A stretch of DNA of 64,000 nucleotides from Polynucleobacter meluiroseus (GTDB taxonomy: Bacteria > Pseudomonadota > Gammaproteobacteria > Burkholderiales > Burkholderiaceae). Positions 28,426 to 37,072 of this stretch are shown one piece after another. Position numbers and translations under genes: made by a program. A model generated the notes under the pieces. That model saw nothing but the letters and a program-made list of their open reading frames with translations, ran no database searches and had not been told where the DNA came from. The stretch is taken from the NCBI GenBank assembly GCA_945881875.1, contig CAMCVH010000001.1:310001-374000 (forward strand). The letters are read 5' to 3'. Each line of letters opens with the position of its first letter. The stretch's first letter is position 1.

Positions 28426-29276
28426 TTATAAGTAGCGGTAGTTTAAGTCGCATTTGCTCGCGCAGGTTTGGGTCTTTTGCAGCGTCCTCAGTTTTGATAC
28501 TCTCAGCCTTACTAACAGGTTGTGCTGGGGGTCCTGATGATGAAACCGCTAAGTGGTCTCAGAACAAGCTCTATGCTGAAGCCAAAGATGCCATGGATGG
28601 CGGTGATTACGATAAATGCGTGAAGTATTTTGAAAAACTTGAGGCACGCTATCCTTTTAGTCCTTACGCACAGCAATCTCAGATCAACGTTGCCTTCTGT
28701 CATTGGAAAGGTCAAGATTTAGCTCAAGCCACTGCCTCTGTAGATCGCTTCATTCAGCTTCACCCTGGACATGCCATGGTGGATTACGCTTATTACTTAA
28801 AAGGCTTAATTACTTTTAATGACAATATGGGTTTCTTGGGCAAACTCACAGGACAAGACCTAAGTGAGCGCGACCCTAAGGCAGCACGTGATGCATTTGA
28901 AGCATTCAAAACATTGACAACTCGCTTCCCTGATAGCAAGTACACGCCAGATGCATTGGATCGTATGCGCTACATCGTGAACTCACTCGCTGATAGCGAT
29001 GTAAATACTGCTAGATTCTATTACCGTCGCGGAGCATTTTTAGCAGCGATCAATCGTGCTCAAATTGCCGTCACCGACTACGATCGCGCTCCAGCTATTG
29101 AAGAGGCACTCTACATTTTGTACAAGTCTTACGAAGCATTGGGTATGAAAGATCTTAGTAACGATGCCCTACGTGTTTTAAAACTTAACTTCCCGAACAG
29201 TAAGATTGTTCAAACTGGGATCAGAAGTACGGCTGATGATAAAACACCATCATGGTGGCAAATCTGGCGTAAGTAA
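28401..29276 (+). CDS. bamD: Outer membrane protein assembly factor BamD (lipoprotein)
   Basis: Essential lipoprotein of the BAM complex that folds beta-barrels into the outer membrane. Lipobox LLTGC with the acylated Cys at residue 41; the signal region is long, with an Arg-rich stretch before the hydrophobic core. TPR-like repeats follow (LYAEAKDAMDGGDYDKCVKYFEKLEARYP, given here as one TPR near residues 56-85, cited by position). The start is well supported by AGGAGAA seven bases upstream. Divergent from rluD with overlapping 5' ends, an arrangement shared with other Burkholderiaceae. A strong terminator follows. Confidence 0.94.
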   Translation: MPKLGAFPFISSGSLSRICSRRFGSFAASSVLILSALLTGCAGGPDDETAKWSQNKLYAEAKDAMDGGDYDKCVKYFEKLEARYPFSPYAQQSQINVAFCHWKGQDLAQATASVDRFIQLHPGHAMVDYAYYLKGLITFNDNMGFLGKLTGQDLSERDPKAARDAFEAFKTLTTRFPDSKYTPDALDRMRYIVNSLADSDVNTARFYYRRGAFLAAINRAQIAVTDYDRAPAIEEALYILYKSYEALGMKDLSNDALRVLKLNFPNSKIVQTGIRSTADDKTPSWWQIWRK

Positions 29277-29312
29277 TTAATCGATCAATAGGTTTGTTAG
29301 CTAGTGCAATTG

Positions 29313-29345
29313 AAAAAGGAAGGATTTTTATCCTTCCTTTTTTTA
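29313..29345 (+). terminator. Rho-independent terminator of bamD
   Basis: A perfect 13-bp stem (29313-29325 with 29330-29342) closes a TTTT loop and runs into a T tract. The A-rich left arm means it could also serve the convergent alr transcript. Confidence 0.9.
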
Positions 29346-29392
29346 TGTCTGATTAATAACTTATTTTTGGAGTTTTAATTGTTGTCTCTTGA

Positions 29393-30583
29393 TTAAGCCC
29401 TCTTAACCCTTGCAGCGAGAGCACAAAGAAGTTCATAGCCAATTGTGCCCGAGGCTTGCGCTACTCGATCAACTGGCAAATGCTGGCCCCAAAGCTCCAC
29501 TTCCGTACCAATATCTGCATTTGGCATATCTGTCACATCAACAGTAATCATGTCCATTGAGACTTGACCGGCTATTGGGCAAATTTTTCCGTTAGAAAGA
29601 CCACCCTTACCCGCAATCCAAACAGGTGTGCCATCAGGAGCGTGTCTTGGGTATCCGTCTGCATAACCACAGGCAATCACTGCTATACGAATAGGTACAT
29701 CAGTGCGGTAGCGTGATCCATAGCCAATCGAGTCACCTGCTTCTAAATGTTGGATACCGATGATTTTGGTTCTCAAAGACATGGCTGCTTTTAATTGAGC
29801 GTGTTCTATATCCTCATACTTACCCGATGGTGAAACACCATAGAGCATGATCCCTGGTCTTACCCAATCACATTGAACATTGTTGTGATGCCAAAGTATG
29901 GAGGCAGAGTTAGATAAAGAAGTTTCACCTGACAATCCTTCAATCGTTGTCTCAAAAAGTTCTAACTGTTGATCAACTGTCGGAGTTCGATCGACATAGT
30001 CAGCGTTTGCAAAGTGGGTCATATGAGCCACATTGAAACCAATGGAGTGCAAACGATGGAATGCTTCACGATAAATTTCTGGCTTGAGGCCTAAACGGTT
30101 CATACCGGTGTTCATTTTTAAGAACACCCTCATGGATGAGGCGTGGGTAGATTGAGGCGCTTGACGTGCATCCATGGCATTTTCTAACCAATCCACTTGA
30201 TTCAACTCATGCACCACACAATCACAGCGCAATTCGAGTGCTTCAAAAACGTCATCCTGAGTAAATAACCCTTCTAAAATTAGGATAGGCCCCTGCCAGC
30301 CATTCTCTCTTAAAACTTGTGCGTCTGAGAGGTCTAGTAAAGCAAACCCATCTGTTTGCGACAGTCCCTCAAGGGCTTTGATCATGCCGTACCCATAGGA
30401 ATTAGCTTTAACAACTGCCCAAACCTTGGATTGGGGCATGAGGTGTCGAACACGCGCTAAGTTATGGCGCATGGCGTTGGTATCTAGATGGGCTACTATA
30501 GGTCTGGACAGAAAAGACTCACTTTCGTGCTTTAATAGAAGTTGATGACTGAATTGTACGAATGAAACCAGGTTTTTACACAA
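29393..30583 (-). CDS. alr: Alanine racemase
   Basis: PLP-dependent enzyme making D-alanine for peptidoglycan. The PLP lysine is in WAVVKANSYGYG, the catalytic tyrosine in DSIGYGSRYRTD, and the C-terminal beta domain carries GQVSMDMITVD. The N-terminus is uncertain: the only conventional start in frame is a TTG at 30583, without a ribosome binding site, giving about 25 extra residues before PIVAHLDTNAMRHN, where homologues usually begin. The start as given overlaps the divergent lplT start by 22 bp. Confidence 0.92.
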   Translation of the reverse strand: MCKNLVSFVQFSHQLLLKHESESFLSRPIVAHLDTNAMRHNLARVRHLMPQSKVWAVVKANSYGYGMIKALEGLSQTDGFALLDLSDAQVLRENGWQGPILILEGLFTQDDVFEALELRCDCVVHELNQVDWLENAMDARQAPQSTHASSMRVFLKMNTGMNRLGLKPEIYREAFHRLHSIGFNVAHMTHFANADYVDRTPTVDQQLELFETTIEGLSGETSLSNSASILWHHNNVQCDWVRPGIMLYGVSPSGKYEDIEHAQLKAAMSLRTKIIGIQHLEAGDSIGYGSRYRTDVPIRIAVIACGYADGYPRHAPDGTPVWIAGKGGLSNGKICPIAGQVSMDMITVDVTDMPNADIGTEVELWGQHLPVDRVAQASGTIGYELLCALAARVKRA

Positions 30584-31878
30584 TTATGGCGGCGCAATTT
30601 TTTTCGTCGCTTGCAGATAACGCGCTGTTAATCGCAGCAATCGCTCTGCTATATCAACTCCATGCGCCGGCTTGGATGACTCCGCTCCTCAAACTTTTCT
30701 TCGTATTATCCTACGTATTACTAGCTGCCTTTGTGGGCGCCTTTGCTGACTCTCGCCCTAAGGGCAAAGTCATGTTCATGACCAACACGATCAAAATAGT
30801 CGGTTGCATGGCCATGTTGTTCAGCACCCACCCTCTTTTGGCTTATGCCATCGTCGGTTTTGGAGCAGCAGCTTACTCTCCTGCCAAATATGGCATTTTG
30901 ACTGAATTACTTCCACCTGAGAAATTAGTGGCTGCCAATGGTTGGATTGAGGGATTAACTGTTGGTTCTATCATTTTGGGCACCGTTTTAGGCGGTATGT
31001 TGATCTCTAACAAGCTCTCTACGATCCTTTTAGGTTTTGATCTTCCGATGATTGAAACCGGGATTGATACCTCCCCAGAAGCTGCTATTTGCGTCATTGC
31101 TGTTATTTATTTAATTGCAGCTGGCTTTAATTTAAGAATTCCTGATACGGGCGCCATCTATCCTAAGCAAGAAAGCAACCCAATACGTCTTATTAGAGAC
31201 TTCAAACACTGCTTCCACACTCTTTGGAAAGACCGCTTAGGTCAAATCTCTCTAGCTGTCACCACTCTTTTCTGGGGTGCGGGCGCAACGCTTCAGTTCA
31301 TCGTTCTTAAATGGGCAGAGTCTGCTTTGGGCATGTCTTTGTCCCAAGGGGCTATCTTGCAAGCGGTGGTCGCATTTGGCGTGGCAGGCGGTGCTATTTA
31401 CGCCGCGGCACGCATACCACTCAATAAAGCCCTAGGTGTGCTGAAGTATGGTGTCATGATGGGTGTGTTGGTCATGATCATGGCCATTTACCGCAAAGAT
31501 CTTCTTCCTGATGTTTCAATAGATCTAGGTTTATTCTCAATACCTCTTTATCTCTTCATCACCTATATTTTCTTGATAACCATTGGTTGGATGTCCGGAT
31601 ACTTCGTAGTTCCTATGAATGCTCTCTTACAGCACCGTGGTCACGTTTTATTATCAGCCGGTCATTCGATTGCCGTTCAAAACTTTAACGAGAATCTCTC
31701 CGTTCTAGCCATGTTGTGCTTATACGCCTTATTGATCTGGCTAGATGTTCCAATTTCCATTGTGATTTTATTATTTGGTAGTTTTGTTTGTTTGATCATG
31801 ATTCTCATCATGCGCTGGCACAGCAGAAATCAAGCTGAATATGATTCTTTACATCTCATTGGCGAGCACAAACACTAG
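30562..31878 (+). CDS. lplT: Lysophospholipid transporter LplT (MFS)
   Basis: A 438-aa major facilitator with 12 hydrophobic segments. It starts MKPGFYTIMAAQFFSSLADN, very close to LplT, which flips 2-acyl-glycerophosphoethanolamine into the cytoplasm for re-acylation by Aas. In E. coli lplT is followed by aas; here the next gene is terC, and no aas is visible. Divergent from alr, so both likely use promoters buried in each other's 5' coding sequence. Confidence 0.9.
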   Translation: MKPGFYTIMAAQFFSSLADNALLIAAIALLYQLHAPAWMTPLLKLFFVLSYVLLAAFVGAFADSRPKGKVMFMTNTIKIVGCMAMLFSTHPLLAYAIVGFGAAAYSPAKYGILTELLPPEKLVAANGWIEGLTVGSIILGTVLGGMLISNKLSTILLGFDLPMIETGIDTSPEAAICVIAVIYLIAAGFNLRIPDTGAIYPKQESNPIRLIRDFKHCFHTLWKDRLGQISLAVTTLFWGAGATLQFIVLKWAESALGMSLSQGAILQAVVAFGVAGGAIYAAARIPLNKALGVLKYGVMMGVLVMIMAIYRKDLLPDVSIDLGLFSIPLYLFITYIFLITIGWMSGYFVVPMNALLQHRGHVLLSAGHSIAVQNFNENLSVLAMLCLYALLIWLDVPISIVILLFGSFVCLIMILIMRWHSRNQAEYDSLHLIGEHKH

Positions 31879-31954
31879 ATAGTCATTCCAATTGCTTAAC
31901 TAACCAACTAATTAATCTATACACAATTTTTTTAATTAATGAGGTATTAAAAAC

Positions 31955-32710
31955 ATGCTCGAGTTCCTGTTAGATCCCAACACTATTATTGCCTTCCTGA
32001 CATTAGCAGCTTTAGAGATCGTTTTAGGTATCGACAATATTATTTTTATTAGCGTCATAGCCAACCGTCTACCAGCCGAGATGCGTGACCAAGTGCGTCG
32101 CTTTGGATTGATGTTTGCCTTAATAACACGCATCCTGTTACTTCTAAGCTTGACATGGGTGATGGGTTTAACAGAGCCCCTCTTCAATGCATTCGGTCAA
32201 GAGATTAGTGGTCGCGATTTGATACTGTTTGGTGGCGGACTATTCTTGCTTTGGAAAGCCTCCAAAGAAATCTATTTGGAAGTTGAAGCTGAAGCAGAAG
32301 AGGCTCCGATCGAGCAGAAGGATATGCAAAAAGAAGCGAACAAAGCTAAAGTCAAAGTATTTTGGGGTGCTGTCATTCAAATCGGTATCTTAGATATTGT
32401 TTTCTCATTAGACAGCGTGATCACTGCTGTTGGTCTAGTAGATGAAATTTCTATTATGGTTGCAGCGGTTTTAGTTTCTGTTGCTGTGATGTTGTTTGCT
32501 GCTAAGTCAATTGGTGACTTTGTTCACAGACATCCATCGATCAAAGTATTGGCTTTGTCTTTCTTAACCATCGTTGGTATGGTGTTGATAGCCGAAAGTA
32601 TGGATATCCATATCCCTAAAGGTTATGTTTACTTCGCCATGGCTTTCTCATTGTTTGTTGAGTTTCTTAACATTCGCGCAAGAACAAAGAAAAGTAATTT
32701 AAGTTCTTAA
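31955..32710 (+). CDS. TerC/YkoY family integral membrane protein
   Basis: A 251-aa membrane protein with about seven hydrophobic segments. The TerC hallmarks are the two acidic intramembrane motifs LEIVLGIDNIIFIS (residues 21-34) and ILDIVFSLDSVITAVG (near 147-162). Relatives export manganese or load it onto secreted proteins; some are part of tellurite-resistance loci. There is no tellurite cluster here, so a metal-homeostasis role is more likely. A charged cytoplasmic loop (Glu-rich, about 108-130) sits between the halves. GAGGT precedes the ATG. Confidence 0.88.
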   Translation: MLEFLLDPNTIIAFLTLAALEIVLGIDNIIFISVIANRLPAEMRDQVRRFGLMFALITRILLLLSLTWVMGLTEPLFNAFGQEISGRDLILFGGGLFLLWKASKEIYLEVEAEAEEAPIEQKDMQKEANKAKVKVFWGAVIQIGILDIVFSLDSVITAVGLVDEISIMVAAVLVSVAVMLFAAKSIGDFVHRHPSIKVLALSFLTIVGMVLIAESMDIHIPKGYVYFAMAFSLFVEFLNIRARTKKSNLSS

Positions 32711-32718
32711 TTAGTTTT

Positions 32719-32745
32719 GATCATTGATCTTTTAGATCAATGATC
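32719..32745. terminator. Perfect inverted repeat between terC and the convergent UDG-like gene
   Basis: GATCATTGATC (32719-32729) and GATCAATGATC (32735-32745) form an 11-bp perfect stem around TTTTA. It overlaps the stop codon of the minus-strand gene. There is no T tract on the plus strand, so it is a hairpin of uncertain terminator strength. Confidence 0.45.
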
Positions 32746-33322
32746 TAGCTAAGATCAAATCTTGCCAGGTTTTTGACTTATCCAAAGGGCGCTTTAAAAG
32801 GTGCTCTGGGTGATAAGTCAAAACAATCGGCCACTCCATCTCAGCCGCTTCTAAAGAATGTACCGTAGCTCTTAGCTCTTCAAATGACTCAGTCATCTGT
32901 AGTAATTTTTTACCCATATCAGAGCCCATCGCCATGATCACTTGACCTGTGGCTTTGCCAGCAAGAACTTCGCTACTAGTGAGTATCTGAACTTTGTCTC
33001 GGGACAACATCAAAGAAGCTAGGATTTTGTCAAACAATAAACTGGCATCACCATTTAACTGATCCATCACAAACGTCCAAGCTTGCGCGTAAGCAGGATC
33101 CATCGCTAAGGGTTGAACTGGCGCTACTTTGGGCGTGGCGTTTTTAGATGCTGGAGCTATTGGCTGAGAAGCAGGAATAGATGAAGGTTCAGCTGCAATT
33201 GCATTTGCAACTAGTGTGTTTACAGCAGATGTATTTTCAATTGGTTTTTCAGCAGGCTCCTCAGCATCTTGCAAAACCCAAGTGCTGATACCCATCGCGG
33301 TTAAATAATCTGTTTGACTCAT
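32732..33322 (-). CDS. Uracil-DNA-glycosylase-like protein, probably degenerate
   Basis: A 196-aa protein whose last 25 residues, VLTYHPEHLLKRPLDKSKTW plus QDL, match the C-terminal motif of family 4/5 uracil-DNA glycosylases (HP...LL..P..K...W.DL). The catalytic N-terminal motif of that family (GEAPGxxED and the following QGRPFVG region) is not found; instead residues 18-75 are a low-complexity Ala/Pro/Ser/Glu stretch. In other Burkholderiales a family 4 UDG gene occupies this place after tsaB-rimI. I therefore read it as a relative that has lost the glycosylase site, perhaps kept for protein contacts. It overlaps the rimI stop by 4 bp. Confidence 0.55.
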   Translation of the reverse strand: MSQTDYLTAMGISTWVLQDAEEPAEKPIENTSAVNTLVANAIAAEPSSIPASQPIAPASKNATPKVAPVQPLAMDPAYAQAWTFVMDQLNGDASLLFDKILASLMLSRDKVQILTSSEVLAGKATGQVIMAMGSDMGKKLLQMTESFEELRATVHSLEAAEMEWPIVLTYHPEHLLKRPLDKSKTWQDLILARSLI

Positions 33323-33795
33323 GCTCTCACTAATTCTTTCATCATGACAAGAGCATCTTCGCGTTGCCCTTCATGCATTGGATAATAAGCTTTTCTGATA
33401 CCTACTTGCTGATAATTCATTTTTTGATACAAACTAATAGCAGGAGCATTACTAGCTCTTACTTCTAAAAATATTTTGGATAAGCTTTTAGCCAGCGCTT
33501 GGTCTTCCATCACTAGTAGTATTTTTTGGGCCAAACCTTGACGCTGTTGCGATGGATCAATAGCAATATTGAGTAGACTGATTTCATCAACGCCTGGCAT
33601 CAGCACGCAATAACCAACCAAAGTATCAGGAGCATCTTCAGCACCTAATACTCTTAATGTATAAGCCCAATGACCTGCATCCAAAGAGTCTGTGAATTGC
33701 ACTTGTGTCCAAGGTGCCATGTGTGCGCGTTGTTCTATCGCAAGGACCTCATCAAGATCTATGACAGCCATTGGTAATAGTCTTAACTCTGACAT
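33319..33795 (-). CDS. rimI: Ribosomal protein-alanine N-acetyltransferase RimI
   Basis: A 158-aa GNAT acetyltransferase. The acetyl-CoA binding motif reads IDPSQQRQGLAQKILLVMED, and the C-terminal LEVRASNAPAISLYQKMNYQ and GIRKAYYP are typical of RimI, which acetylates the N-terminus of S18. The frame is open 30 codons further upstream, but that part overlaps tsaB; ATG 33795, ten bases after the tsaB stop, matches the family N-terminus (MSELRLLPM). Cotranscribed with tsaB. Confidence 0.93.
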   Translation of the reverse strand: MSELRLLPMAVIDLDEVLAIEQRAHMAPWTQVQFTDSLDAGHWAYTLRVLGAEDAPDTLVGYCVLMPGVDEISLLNIAIDPSQQRQGLAQKILLVMEDQALAKSLSKIFLEVRASNAPAISLYQKMNYQQVGIRKAYYPMHEGQREDALVMMKELVRA

Positions 33796-33805
33796 TTCTG
33801 TTTGA

Positions 33806-34537
33806 TTAAGTTTTGGCCTGAGTACGCTCAACAATTGTTTGAGCCACTTTATCTCTGATATAAATCGGCTGAAGATCTTCAGCACTGACTTGTAAACCTT
33901 TTTCTAAAGCATCAAAACCCAAGCGTGCAATCGATCTCGCGTGCGGCACAGCATCAGCATCTATTTTTTTAGCCTTTGCAATATGTGCCTGCATTTTCTC
34001 TGGATAAGCCGTAGCTGCATTACCCACCAAGTAAAAATCTTTCTCTGGCATATCAACGCTATCCGGCGCTGATAAATGAATATCCCCCAAACGCTCAGGT
34101 AGTCCATTGGCTTCTACTTGGTACTGAGCCCAATAGACTTCGCTCATGCGTGCGTCCACTGCTACTAAAACATGATCGCCCTTTTGCAGTTTGAGTGAAT
34201 CAATGCCTTCTAAAGCAATCGCATCTAAGCAGACGATCGGCAAGCATGGCAGATAACCACCCAACGCCATACCTTGTCCAATCCCTACCCCAATCCTAAT
34301 CCCCGTGAAAGCACCAGGACCAATGCCAACGGCAATTGCTTCTAGATCCTTAAAGAAGATATTCGCTTCACCTAGTAAAGCTTCTACCCAGTCTAGGGCA
34401 TGCTGACTGGATTCTGGCCCAAGGTTCTCATGGCGCACCATAGAAAAAGGAGCTCGAGATGAATCTCGACCTCCTTGGGGGTTGACCAAGGCCACAGAAC
34501 ACCACTGTGTCGAGGTGTCGATGGCCAAGATAGTCAA
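33806..34537 (-). CDS. tsaB: tRNA threonylcarbamoyladenosine biosynthesis protein TsaB
   Basis: Partner of TsaD in making t6A at position 37 of ANN-decoding tRNAs. The ASKHA-fold N-terminus ILAIDTSTQWCSVAL and the GIGPGAFTGIRIGVGIGQGM segment are diagnostic. The 243-aa length is typical. Translation starts at TTG, three bases after the aceB stop; GAGGA at a spacing of eight bases supports it. aceB-tsaB-rimI look like one transcript. Confidence 0.93.
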   Translation of the reverse strand: MTILAIDTSTQWCSVALVNPQGGRDSSRAPFSMVRHENLGPESSQHALDWVEALLGEANIFFKDLEAIAVGIGPGAFTGIRIGVGIGQGMALGGYLPCLPIVCLDAIALEGIDSLKLQKGDHVLVAVDARMSEVYWAQYQVEANGLPERLGDIHLSAPDSVDMPEKDFYLVGNAATAYPEKMQAHIAKAKKIDADAVPHARSIARLGFDALEKGLQVSAEDLQPIYIRDKVAQTIVERTQAKT

Positions 34538-36115
34538 TTAGATTTCCTCGTACAAAGGCAAAGTTAAGAACTCTTCAAACTTCTCACTCGTGCTCATCGT
34601 GTCAAAAATCTCAGCAGCGCGGTCCCAATGACCCGTTGCACCACTAGCTTTTACTTTTGGCAATTCTTCAGCGATTAATTGGCGAACCAATGCTTCGGTG
34701 ACTTTTCTACCATCATCCAAAACACCTTTTGGTGAACGGATCCACTGCCATACTTGTGAACGGCTGATCTCTGCTGTGGCAGCATCTTCCATCAAGTTAT
34801 GGATCGGTACGCAACCATTACCTGCCAACCAAGCGCCTAAGTAATGAATGCCTACGTTGATGTTCATACGTAGACCAGCTTCAGTAATTGGTGTCTCTGG
34901 TTTGAAATCTAATAAATCAGCAGCAGTGACATTCACTTCAGGTTTTTGCTTGTCAAATTGGTTAGGACGATCACCCAATACCGCCTTGAACTCAGCCATA
35001 GAAGCTTCAACCAAACCAGGGTGAGCAACCCAACCACCATCATAGCCGTCTGTTGCATCACGTTTTTTGTCATTGATAATGCCCTGCATAGCAATGGCAT
35101 TTTTCTCAGGATCGTTCTTAATCGGAATCAAAGCACTCATACCACCCATTGCAGGAGCACCACGCTTGTGGCAAGTCTTCAATAACAATAGAGCATATGC
35201 ACGCATAAATGGTGCAGTCATAGTGACCTTAGCGCGATCAGCTAAGCAGAAATCTTTATCTAATTTGAATTTCTTGATGCAAGAGAAAATGTAATCCCAA
35301 CGACCTGCGTTCAAGCCAGCACTGTGCTCACGCAACTCATAAAGAATCTCTTCCATCTCAAATGCTGCCAAGATGGTTTCGATCAATACAGTTGCTTTGA
35401 TCGTGCCACGTGGGAAACCTAATTCATCTTGCGTCATGCAGAAAACATCATTCCACAAACGAGCTTCTAAATGGCTTTCCATTTTTGGTAAATAGAAATA
35501 AGGACCAGCGCCACGAGCTAATTGTTCTTTAGCGTTATGGAAGAAGAACAAAGCAAAGTCAAAAATACCACCAGAAACACGTTGACCATCAACCGTTACA
35601 TGTTTCTCATCCAAATGCCAACCGCGCGGGCGCACTTGTAATGTGGCGATTTTGTCGTTTAATTTGTAAACCTTACCGTTTTGCTCCAAAGATAATTCGC
35701 GACGAATGGCCTTTTTCATATTGATTTGACCTTGGATTTGATTCGTCCAATTGGGGCTGTTGGAGTCTTCAAAGTCAGTCATGTAAGAGTCAGCGCCTGA
35801 GTTGAAAGCGTTGATCACCATCTTGGCTTCTACTGGGCCGGTGATCTCTACTCGACGACAGTGCAAAGCTGGTGGAATCGGAGCAACTTTCCAGTCACCT
35901 TCACGAATAGCTTTTGTCTCAGGGAGGAAATCAGGTCTTTCGCCAGCATCTAAGCGTTTAGTACGCTCTACACGTGCTTTTAACAATTCTTGACGACGTG
36001 GCTCAAAAGCACGATGTAACTTGGCAACTAAGGCTAGTGCCTCAGGCGTCAAAATAGTTGCGTAGTCTGGTGTAATTTCGGCGCTAATGGCCATGCCTTG
36101 GGGCAAAGTCGACAT
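34538..36115 (-). CDS. aceB: Malate synthase A
   Basis: Second glyoxylate-shunt enzyme: glyoxylate + acetyl-CoA to malate. The 525-aa A-type sequence has DFEDSNSPNWTNQIQGQ near residue 120, the catalytic-region TVLIETILAAFEMEEILYEL with the metal-binding Glu, and GRWDYIFSCIKKF. The C-terminal acid in EDAATAEISRSQVWQW is also in place. No isocitrate lyase is in the window. It precedes tsaB without a gap. The 200-bp upstream region is shared with the small plus-strand gene at 36320. Confidence 0.96.
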   Translation of the reverse strand: MSTLPQGMAISAEITPDYATILTPEALALVAKLHRAFEPRRQELLKARVERTKRLDAGERPDFLPETKAIREGDWKVAPIPPALHCRRVEITGPVEAKMVINAFNSGADSYMTDFEDSNSPNWTNQIQGQINMKKAIRRELSLEQNGKVYKLNDKIATLQVRPRGWHLDEKHVTVDGQRVSGGIFDFALFFFHNAKEQLARGAGPYFYLPKMESHLEARLWNDVFCMTQDELGFPRGTIKATVLIETILAAFEMEEILYELREHSAGLNAGRWDYIFSCIKKFKLDKDFCLADRAKVTMTAPFMRAYALLLLKTCHKRGAPAMGGMSALIPIKNDPEKNAIAMQGIINDKKRDATDGYDGGWVAHPGLVEASMAEFKAVLGDRPNQFDKQKPEVNVTAADLLDFKPETPITEAGLRMNINVGIHYLGAWLAGNGCVPIHNLMEDAATAEISRSQVWQWIRSPKGVLDDGRKVTEALVRQLIAEELPKVKASGATGHWDRAAEIFDTMSTSEKFEEFLTLPLYEEI

Positions 36116-36319
36116 AAAAAACTCCTGTAAAACAAATAGTTATGGTTATAAGTACGTAAAGCGTTCAAAGCAAAAGTGACATTATGCCTTTTGGGGAAGA
36201 AAAAGTCCCCCCTTCCCAAGTCGAACCCTTAAGTATTTATCACTAATTTGTATCAAATCTGTCAACGAAACCGATTGAACGTTCGTTTAAGTAACAAGGA
36301 CACTTTTAAGGAGCCTTCG

Positions 36320-36490
36320 GTGAGATACGGTTTTAACCATTTATCTGATGACGATTTTGTTGCTTTGTGCAAAGAATTGAATAAAAACAAGGGGTTACTC
36401 CTCATTGGAGCTATTCGTGAGCTGCCGCCGATGCTGGCTGCTTTCTCAGAGTGGCGCAAAGGCCTGACCTATATGTCGGCTTATGCTTAA
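36320..36490 (+). CDS. Small hypothetical protein (56 aa)
   Basis: Not recognised. AAGGAG at 36308-36313 is well spaced from GTG 36320, giving a 56-aa protein MRYGFNHLSDDDFVALCKEL followed by NKNKGLLLIGAIRELPPMLA and a short aromatic tail. A longer reading from 36248 lacks a ribosome binding site. The product looks like a soluble helical protein: an acidic N-terminal helix, an LLLIG strand or turn, then a second helix. It stands alone between divergent aceB and a hairpin pair, with its own apparent terminator, which argues for real expression. Confidence 0.6.
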   Translation: MRYGFNHLSDDDFVALCKELNKNKGLLLIGAIRELPPMLAAFSEWRKGLTYMSAYA

Positions 36491-36497
36491 CAGTTTC

Positions 36498-36518
36498 CCT
36501 TACTCTTGTTGAGTAAGG
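36498..36518 (+). repeat. Perfect 8-bp hairpin just after the small gene
   Basis: CCTTACTC (36498-36505) and GAGTAAGG (36511-36518) around TTGTT. No T tract follows, so it is not a terminator by itself; it lies seven bases after the stop codon and 14 bases before the true terminator. Confidence 0.6.
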
Positions 36519-36530
36519 TCTAAATTAGAA

Positions 36531-36566
36531 AAATGCCACATCTTAGATGTGGTATTTGTTTTTTTA
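36531..36566 (+). terminator. Rho-independent terminator of the small 56-aa gene
   Basis: A stem of about 12 bp (36531-36542 with 36546-36557, one G-T pair) with a three-base loop, followed by TTTTTTT. It can also terminate the convergent VOC/mutase operon only weakly, since the opposite side has few T. Confidence 0.88.
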
Positions 36567-36588
36567 GCTTAAGGTTTTGTATCAAGCT

Positions 36589-37065
36589 TTAGCTCAAAGC
36601 GGCAATCACCTCGGGTGGCGCTTGAACCAATTCAATCAAAACACCTTCTCCACCAATCGGAAACTCTTCATTGGCTTTAGGATGTAAAAAGGTGATGTCA
36701 TAGCCTGCTGCACCCTTACGAATACCACCCGGTGCGAAACGGACGCCTTTGGCTGTTAACCACTCCACTGCTTCCGGTAAATGATCCACCCATAATCCAA
36801 TATGGTTCAAAGGTGTGGTGTGAACCGCTGGTTTTTTCTCAGGATCAATGGGTTGCATTAAATCAACCTCCACCTTGTAAGGCCCTTTACCCATGGACAG
36901 AATATCCTCATCGACGTTCTCGCGTTCCGATTGGAAAGTGCCTGTGACTTCAAGACCTAACATCTCTACCCATAACTTCTGCAGTTTGGTCTTATCAGCA
37001 CCACCAATCGCTACTTGCTGAATACCCAAGATTTTGAATGGCTTTGTTGTAGTTAGATTAGCCAT
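36589..37065 (-). CDS. VOC-fold protein, candidate methylmalonyl-CoA epimerase
   Basis: A 158-aa vicinal-oxygen-chelate protein. Metal-site residues fit the fold: a [20 protein letters not shown] first module, [10 protein letters not shown] with the second-module His, and a C-terminal Glu in [10 protein letters not shown]. It is the last gene of the propionyl-CoA operon, seven bases behind pccA with AAGG overlapping the pccA stop. The pathway needs an epimerase between carboxylase and mutase, and no other candidate is nearby, so this is the simplest role. The first-module His of classical epimerases is replaced by Gln (IQQVAI), which argues for caution. Confidence 0.6.
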   Translation of the reverse strand: MANLTTTKPFKILGIQQVAIGGADKTKLQKLWVEMLGLEVTGTFQSERENVDEDILSMGKGPYKVEVDLMQPIDPEKKPAVHTTPLNHIGLWVDHLPEAVEWLTAKGVRFAPGGIRKGAAGYDITFLHPKANEEFPIGGEGVLIELVQAPPEVIAALS

Positions 37066-37072
37066 GTCAGCC

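Noticed and set aside
31879..31954. Manganese (yybP-ykoY) riboswitch ahead of terC
   Set aside because: TerC/YkoY genes often have one, but the 76-bp gap is too short and lacks the conserved loop sequences.
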